Assembly: GCF_014646375.1 (NCBI RefSeq)
Contig: NZ_BMNI01000016.1
Coordinates: forward strand, 1 to 43,828
Length of the DNA stretch: 43,828 bases
Direction: 5' to 3'
Origin: Nocardioides phosphati
GTDB taxonomy: Bacteria; Actinomycetota; Actinomycetes; Propionibacteriales; Nocardioidaceae
Notes under the pieces: model-generated
The model's database searches: none
Told to the model about the DNA's origin: nothing
Seen by the model: the letters and a program-made list of their open reading frames with translations, nothing else
Shown here: one piece after another, positions 40,316 through 43,828 of the stretch
Layout: each line of letters opens with the position of its first letter
Numbering within the stretch: position 1 is the stretch's first letter
Made by a program: the position numbers and the translations under genes

Positions 40316-40870
40316 TTAGGCCGCGGTGGTCTGGTCCGCGTAGGTGCAGGCGACTGTGTCGCCGTGGTGCATGCCCTCGCACTCGATCGCGCCGAGCGTG
40401 CGGGAGTCGTCTCGGGCTGCGTGCCGGGCCTTGCGCTCGCCGTCGTCGATGCGGGATGCGCTGATCGCCTCGTAGTGGCCGAGGGTGTCGGTCATGCCGC
40501 CCAGGTCAGGCAGACCGGCAGCGGCCCACATGCGCGCGCACAGCCCGAATCCCTCGTGGTTCAGCGGTGCGCGGGTAGCGACCTCGAGCAGGCCGATGAC
40601 CAGTTCGACCGACGTTCCCGGCCGGGTGTCCTCGCCTGCCGCGACGCGGTCGAGGATCTCGCGGGCATGGGCGCGGTAGATCATCTCGGTTCCCATGCGG
40701 TCGCCCTGCTCCGCGCGCGGGGCCAGCAGGCTGAAGGAGTGGTAGATCCGGTCCGCGGCGTCGGGGTGCCGCTTCTGGGCCCGGGCGATCTCGTCCTCTG
40801 CCCACCCCATCCGCTCAAAGATGTTGGCGAGCGAGTTCTGGACCTCGGCGATCAGTTCGGCAGCGTTCAT
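40316..40870 (-). CDS. Leading-region protein downstream of element B
   Basis: A 184-aa soluble protein. The N-terminal half is helical (NAAELIAEVQNSLANIFERMGW, DEIARAQKRHPDAADRIYHSF), followed by VELVIGLLEVATRAPLNHEGFGLCARMWAAAGLPDL and a charged C-terminus (RIDDGERKARHAARDDSR) with two late Cys. No family recognised. AGGAGGACACC precedes the ATG, 38 nt after element B, in a leader almost identical to that of the element-A operon. It would be among the early-expressed genes. Confidence 0.7.
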   Translation of the reverse strand: MNAAELIAEVQNSLANIFERMGWAEDEIARAQKRHPDAADRIYHSFSLLAPRAEQGDRMGTEMIYRAHAREILDRVAAGEDTRPGTSVELVIGLLEVATRAPLNHEGFGLCARMWAAAGLPDLGGMTDTLGHYEAISASRIDDGERKARHAARDDSRTLGAIECEGMHHGDTVACTYADQTTAA

Positions 40871-40908
40871 GTCGGGTGTCCTCCTGCGGGTGGTGACCTC
40901 GGGAGCCC

Positions 40909-41027
40909 CTTGCTCCCAACAACTGCGCCGATCGGCCCCGCCGAGTCGGTCAAGGCTCACCGCAGGTGACATGCCCTGGCCTTGACCGGCGAGGTGGGGC
41001 TGAAACGATCGGCGTTGTGGGAGCAAG
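40909..41027 (-). promoter_or_regulatory. Structured leading-region element, copy B
   Basis: 119 bp. Outer stem 40909-40917/41019-41027, second stem 40926-40933/41007-41014 (8 bp), inner stem 40947-40956/40979-40988 (10 bp), apical hairpin 40957-40961/40965-40969. On the gene strand the bulge reads CAGGGCATG and the 3' arm GCAGTTGTTGGGAGCA. The outer 3' arm can also fold locally as GGGAGC-AAGGG-GCTCCC, a competing hairpin shared with copy A. Confidence 0.85.
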
Positions 41028-41034
41028 AACCCGT

Positions 41035-41067
41035 GAAAGAAGTCGCGCCGGCGTAGCCGGTGGCGCG
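41035..41067 (-). terminator. Terminator-like hairpin upstream of element B
   Basis: Minus-strand GC stem (41044-41052 with 41056-41067, one bulge) followed by CTTCTTTCA. It ends 17 nt before element B. The nearest minus-strand operon upstream already has its own terminator, so the hairpin appears to belong to the element. Confidence 0.55.
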
Positions 41068-41167
41068 TTCACCGGTCCTCCGCGGCTGGTACCTCGCACA
41101 GCTCGGACCGCCCCAGACCGCTCGAAACCCAAGACGCAGCGCCGCAGGCCGCCCTACCGTCCTCTGT

Positions 41168-41350
41168 ATGGCAAACCTTCGAGTGCAGACGTCACAAGAC
41201 CGCGAAGGCGGCTGGACCTGGCGAATCGTCGACGGACGCGGCCAAGTACGCGCCGAAAACTTCACAGCGTCGTACTACTCGGAGGCTGACGCACGCACCG
41301 CCGGCGAGGACCGGGCCCGATCGATGGAATCCGCGGGCAACTGGTCGTAG
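41168..41350 (+). CDS. Small YegP-like protein
   Basis: A 60-aa protein: NLRVQTSQDREGGWTWRIVDGRGQVRAENFTASYYSEADARTAGEDRARSM. The strand-turn-strand with W-x-WR, a later Ala-Glu and a trailing helix resembles DUF1508/YegP, as in 18242. No ribosome site; TACCGT at 41155-41160 is placed for a leaderless mRNA. A large inverted repeat follows the stop. Function unknown. Confidence 0.65.
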   Translation: MANLRVQTSQDREGGWTWRIVDGRGQVRAENFTASYYSEADARTAGEDRARSMESAGNWS

Positions 41351-41355
41351 AGGCT

Positions 41356-41403
41356 GGCGCACTTCGTCGCGGCAGCCGCTAACGCTCGTCGACGAAGTGC
41401 GCC
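41356..41403. terminator. 14-bp inverted repeat after the YegP-like gene
   Basis: Perfect 14-bp arms (41356-41369, 41390-41403) with a 20-nt loop begin 6 nt after the stop at 41350. There is no T-run, but the position fits transcription termination. Confidence 0.6.
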
Positions 41404-41424
41404 TGCCGCGCTTGCGGGTGGGGT

Positions 41425-41450
41425 CCGGGGAGGGCTGCGGCCCTCCCCGG
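41425..41450 (-). terminator. Terminator of the element-A operon
   Basis: 11-bp perfect stem (41425-41435, 41440-41450) with a 4-nt loop, 11 nt past the stop at 41461. Its left side is nearly identical to the terminator at 40284. Confidence 0.75.
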
Positions 41451-41460
41451 CCGGCCGATT

Positions 41461-41730
41461 TCAGGCCGGGATGATCCACGAGCACCAGCGCGGCGGCACG
41501 TCGGTCGCGTAGCAGTCGTCGGCGTTGTAGCGCTCTTCCTTGGCGTCGATGGTCAGCAGACAGAAGGCGATGCCGGAGTCCGACTCGACTTCTTCCTGCG
41601 CCTCGACCTCGGTGGCGTAGGGGCCGACAACGTACGGGGGCAACGGCTCGGCCGTGCCGAGCGTGGAGCGCTCGACCACGACGAACCATCCACTCCCCGG
41701 CTGCGGCGCGACGGTGGTCTCGGCGCTCAT
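41461..41730 (-). CDS. Small hypothetical protein, element-A operon gene 4
   Basis: An 89-aa protein: GWFVVVERSTLGTAEPLPPYVVGPYATEVEAQEEVESD, then AFCLLTIDAKEERYNADDCYATDVPPRWCSW. It has a beta-alpha-beta pattern with three Cys and three Trp. Start ATG 41730 overlaps the preceding stop (ATGA). No family recognised; it is probably a small cytosolic protein expressed together with the three genes before it. Confidence 0.7.
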   Translation of the reverse strand: MSAETTVAPQPGSGWFVVVERSTLGTAEPLPPYVVGPYATEVEAQEEVESDSGIAFCLLTIDAKEERYNADDCYATDVPPRWCSWIIPA

Positions 41731-41933
41731 GCGCTCTGCTCCCCCGTCCCGGGCTCGATGCGCAGGTCGGCGGTGTTGACCACGACGCGGCCGTGCGCGG
41801 CCGTCTGGATGATGTTGCAGCGGCGACCATGGGCCACGACGGTGCCGGGCACCACCGAAGTCTCCGTGATCGAGTGGAGCGTGACGAGGACGTGCGTGCC
41901 GATCGGCAGCAGGTTGGGTGCTTCTCTGCTCAT
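41727..41933 (-). CDS. Small beta-rich protein, element-A operon gene 3
   Basis: A 68-aa protein, mostly beta (PIGTHVLVTLHSITETSVVPGTVVAHGRRCNIIQTAAHGRVVVNTADL), resembling an SH3- or OB-like small barrel. GGAGAGAAGCC precedes ATG 41933. The C-terminus overlaps gene 4 (ATGA). No family recognised. Confidence 0.65.
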   Translation of the reverse strand: MSREAPNLLPIGTHVLVTLHSITETSVVPGTVVAHGRRCNIIQTAAHGRVVVNTADLRIEPGTGEQSA

Positions 41934-41956
41934 GGCTTCTCTCCGTTCGGTGGTGG

Positions 41957-42175
41957 TCAGGAGGTGACGGCGCGGATGTTCGTCAGCGCGTCCCACGGGT
42001 CGGCGTCTGTGTTGGCCTTGACCAGGCGCGCCACGACGCGCTGCGCGGATCGCTCGGTCAGCAGCGTGGTGTCGGCCGGGTCGGCGTGCAGGGTCGTGCG
42101 GACCTTCCAGTCCAGGCCGGTCGTCTGCTCGACGTAGACGACCTCGCCGCGCCAGTGGGCCTCGATGCGGAACAT
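41957..42175 (-). CDS. Small hypothetical protein, element-A operon gene 2
   Basis: A 72-aa protein (MFRIEAHWRGEVVYVEQTTG, then TLLTERSAQRVVARLVKANTDADP), with a strand-rich start and a helix like a small plasmid regulator or anti-restriction-type mini-protein, but no family recognised. The start overlaps the preceding stop (TGATG), so it is translationally coupled to the first gene. Confidence 0.65.
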   Translation of the reverse strand: MFRIEAHWRGEVVYVEQTTGLDWKVRTTLHADPADTTLLTERSAQRVVARLVKANTDADPWDALTNIRAVTS

Positions 42176-42570
42176 CAGATGCCCCACGTGAAGGTGCGGC
42201 CGGTCAGGTTCTTCTCGCTGGAGTCGACGACGGTCACGATGTAGATCCCGTCGCCGCCGTACCAGCCGGTGCCGGTGAGCGGGAACAGGCAGTCATCGGC
42301 CCACTCCTCCAGCGCTTCGGCGTTGGGCGTGGGGATCTGGACCGTGAGGACTTCGCGCACGGTGCCGTCGCTGTAGACGTTCTCGATGTGCAGGCGAGCG
42401 GTGATCTTCTCGCCGCTGCAGTCCTCCCACTGGGCGGGCAGGTCGGTGCCGAACTCGGCGGCGATGTCAGCCGAGATGTCGGCCGGGTTCACCCGGCACA
42501 TCGAGCAGACGTAGTCCTTCAACTCGTGGGACCAGACGGCGCGGTGGGCCGCTGCGATCGTTGCGTTCAT
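42175..42570 (-). CDS. Leading-region protein directly downstream of element A
   Basis: A 131-aa acidic protein: a short helix, CSMCRVNPADISADIAAEFG (one CxxC), QWEDCSGEKITARLHIENVYSDGTVREVLTVQI, then EALEEWADDCLFPL and GDGIYIVTVVDSSEKN. Acidic, small, beta-rich proteins in conjugative leading regions are often DNA-mimicking anti-restriction proteins, but this one is not recognised as ArdA, ArdB or KlcA. GGAGG precedes the ATG, 33 nt after element A. First gene of a four-gene coupled operon. Confidence 0.7.
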   Translation of the reverse strand: MNATIAAAHRAVWSHELKDYVCSMCRVNPADISADIAAEFGTDLPAQWEDCSGEKITARLHIENVYSDGTVREVLTVQIPTPNAEALEEWADDCLFPLTGTGWYGGDGIYIVTVVDSSEKNLTGRTFTWGI

Positions 42571-42603
42571 GACTGCCTCCTGCGGGTGGTGACCTCGGGA
42601 GCC

Positions 42604-42728
42604 CCTTGCTCCCAACAACTGCGCGGATCGGGCCCTGAGGAGGCGGTCAAGGCTCCGAGCTTGCGAGGACATGCCTTGGCCTTGACCGCCGACGAGGGGC
42701 TGAAAAGATTCGCGTTGTGGGAGCAAGG
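42604..42728 (-). promoter_or_regulatory. Structured leading-region element, copy A
   Basis: 125 bp. Outer stem 42604-42613/42719-42728 (10 bp), a second helix CAAC-GCG with bulges, inner stem 42642-42653/42679-42690 (12 bp perfect), apical pairing 42654-42656/42667-42669. On the gene strand the bulge reads CAAGGCATG and the 3' arm GCAGTTGTTGGGAGCA. Its 3' flank down to the ribosome site is almost identical to copy B over about 40 nt. Confidence 0.85.
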
Positions 42729-42734
42729 AACCCG

Positions 42735-42764
42735 TCAAAAGAAGGGGCTGGCGCGTAGCGCCAG
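42735..42764 (-). terminator. Terminator-like hairpin upstream of element A
   Basis: Minus-strand 7-bp stem (42748-42754, 42758-42764, GTA/TAC loop) followed by CCCCTTCTTTTGAC, a good intrinsic terminator. It ends 7 nt before element A and is a second stop after the DUF4192 gene's own terminator. Confidence 0.7.
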
Positions 42765-42793
42765 GCGTTCGGCCGCCCTGGGCGGTTGATCGA

Positions 42794-42849
42794 GGCTCGA
42801 GCTCCGTCTCGAGCCGAGTGCCGGGGCGGGTCCCCTGTGCCCGCCCCGG
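42794..42849 (-). terminator. Terminator of the DUF4192 gene, with second inverted repeat
   Basis: 10-bp perfect stem 42821-42830/42840-42849 just past the stop at 42858, followed by GGCTCGAG/CTCGAGCC at 42794-42801/42808-42815. Together with the hairpin at 42748 this isolates element A from upstream transcription. Confidence 0.7.
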
Positions 42850-42857
42850 CTGGATGC

Positions 42858-43757
42858 TCAGGCTGCGGTGAGTCCGGCGAGTGCGGATTCGGTCGGGCGG
42901 ATCGCGTCGCGCAGGACGTGCGCAATGAACTTTGCGATCGGGTGACCGGCGTCGTCTGCAGCCTCGTAGGCGACCCACGCGAGGGCGCCGTGGCCCTGCA
43001 TCCATGCGGCGAGGCCGAGCAGCAGCGCGGCCGCGGGCCGGACCCGGTCGGGCGCCCGGCGGGTGAGGTCGCGCAGCAGGTCGACCATCTGGCGTGCGTT
43101 GGCCTTGGTGAGCAGCCGGGCGGCGGCGTACTGGAACTCGACGTTGGCGAGCGCGACCAGCAGGTGCGCCGCGTCGTCGTCGCTGAGGTGGTCACCGGTG
43201 GTCAGGAACTCGTTGATCCTGCTGGTGATCCATGCCGTCTCGGTCTTGGTATCGCGGATGCGGGTCGCGTCCAGGAGCGCGGCCACGGGTGCGGTGTCGC
43301 CGGCGAGGCTGACGGCGAGCGCTTCGCGACTGGCCACGGGCGCGGCGGCGCCGATCCATGCCGCCTCGACTGCGATGCGGTCGTGGTCGGCCAGCGTGAC
43401 CCTGCCGCCCGTCTCGGTGACGTGGTCGAACCACTCCCCCGTGCTGGTGACGTGGATGCGGGCGAGGACCGGGGCGACGTCTTCGACCATCGCTCCGATG
43501 CAGGTGAGCGCGTCCTCGGCGTCGCTTGCGGTGTCGGTGAAGGAGACGAGCATGACCGGGCTGGGGTGCTTGCGGAACGCCGATCCGAGGGCGATGCAGG
43601 ACTCGATCAGGTCCCCGCTGTTGTGCGGGTGGTCGATCCGCGCGCTCATGCCGCCGATGCCGACGGCCACGAGGCTGTCGGTGGGCTGGAACCCGATGAT
43701 GTGCGGCACGGCCGCGATCACGTCGGCGGGGTTCTTGAGGGTCAGGGTGGTGGTCAT
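42858..43757 (-). CDS. DUF4192 protein
   Basis: A 299-aa protein with the DUF4192 opening: TLKNPADVIAAVPHIIGFQPTDSLVAVGIGG, then MLVSFTD, and a late ARLLTKANARQMVDLLRDLTR and ALLLGLAAWMQGHGALAWVAYEAA. This family occurs widely in actinobacteria and their plasmids; its role is unknown. GGAAGAGG precedes ATG 43757. The 71 bp to the window end show no element copy, but a promoter could lie beyond. Confidence 0.85.
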   Translation of the reverse strand: MTTTLTLKNPADVIAAVPHIIGFQPTDSLVAVGIGGMSARIDHPHNSGDLIESCIALGSAFRKHPSPVMLVSFTDTASDAEDALTCIGAMVEDVAPVLARIHVTSTGEWFDHVTETGGRVTLADHDRIAVEAAWIGAAAPVASREALAVSLAGDTAPVAALLDATRIRDTKTETAWITSRINEFLTTGDHLSDDDAAHLLVALANVEFQYAAARLLTKANARQMVDLLRDLTRRAPDRVRPAAALLLGLAAWMQGHGALAWVAYEAADDAGHPIAKFIAHVLRDAIRPTESALAGLTAA

Positions 43758-43828
43758 GAGTGGACCTCTTCCTGCCCGCGGACCGGGGGGTGGCATCTGC
43801 GTTGCCGACCCTGTTTCGCCCGTCCCGG

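Noticed and set aside
33333..42728. Interpreting the four structured elements as MITEs or IS remnants
   Set aside because: They have terminal inverted repeats but no target-site duplications, conserved orientation to genes, conserved flanks and covarying internal stems.
33333..42728. Interpreting the elements as tRNAs or known riboswitches
   Set aside because: No tRNA arms or anticodon pattern is seen, and no known ligand-binding core is recognisable.

Overview
The window is GC-rich DNA from a high-GC actinobacterium. A Nocardioides-like or other Propionibacteriales host fits best, but the sequence alone does not fix the genus. The gene content indicates a conjugative plasmid or plasmid-like integrative element. 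It has a primase-polymerase-type replication protein coupled to a WhiB protein, a complete actinobacterial type IV secretion (T4SS) locus, a MobC-relaxase pair with an oriT-like intergenic region, two plasmid SSB genes, a zeta-type toxin locus and several accessory genes. No integrase, ParA, tRNA, rRNA, insertion sequence or CRISPR array was recognised.

Layout. (1) 1-3.5 kb, minus strand: a lipoprotein, the replication protein and a WhiB-like protein (ATGA overlap). (2) 3.6-9.3 kb, minus strand: a duplicated ribbon-helix-helix-like regulator, a secreted surface protein, a bitopic membrane protein, a three-domain secreted protein (transglycosylase-like, M23 peptidase, EEP nuclease), a lipoprotein and an excisionase-like HTH protein. 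(3) 9.5-18.2 kb, plus strand, divergent from (2): P-loop-like protein, VirB2-like and VirB8-like proteins, VirB6-like channel, SCO6880-type protein, VirB4-like ATPase, VirD4-like coupling protein and DUF4913, mostly overlapping stop to start. (4) 18.2-21.3 kb: a YegP-like protein, a gene behind a LexA-type box, and a three-gene TPR operon whose middle gene carries a minisatellite. (5) 21.5-29.3 kb: a PD-(D/E)XK-like protein, a very large type ISP restriction-modification enzyme, a sigma-factor-like gene coupled to a small membrane protein, and a lipoprotein plus Imm-like superinfection protein pair. (6) 29.4-32.7 kb: relaxosome genes and oriT. (7) 32.7-43.8 kb, the presumed leading region: SSB1, zeta toxin/HTH pair, an RCC1-like propeller, SSB2 and many small unknown genes.

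The most interesting signal is a previously unrecognised (to me) structured element of about 120-128 bp in four copies, all in region 7: 33333-33454 (+), 38603-38730 (-), 40909-41027 (-) and 42604-42728 (-). Each folds into a long interrupted hairpin with covarying stems, a conserved unpaired CATG-containing bulge and a conserved 3' arm. Each lies just behind a terminator-like hairpin and just ahead of a gene or operon; two of the four operons encode SSBs. The outer arms repeat the arms of an inverted repeat in the oriT region. Three of the four are oriented so that the inferred transferred strand would be the template. I propose that these are the actinobacterial counterpart of ssDNA promoters (Frpo/ssi type) or single-strand origins used early after DNA entry. 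A cis-acting 5' leader RNA is the main alternative.
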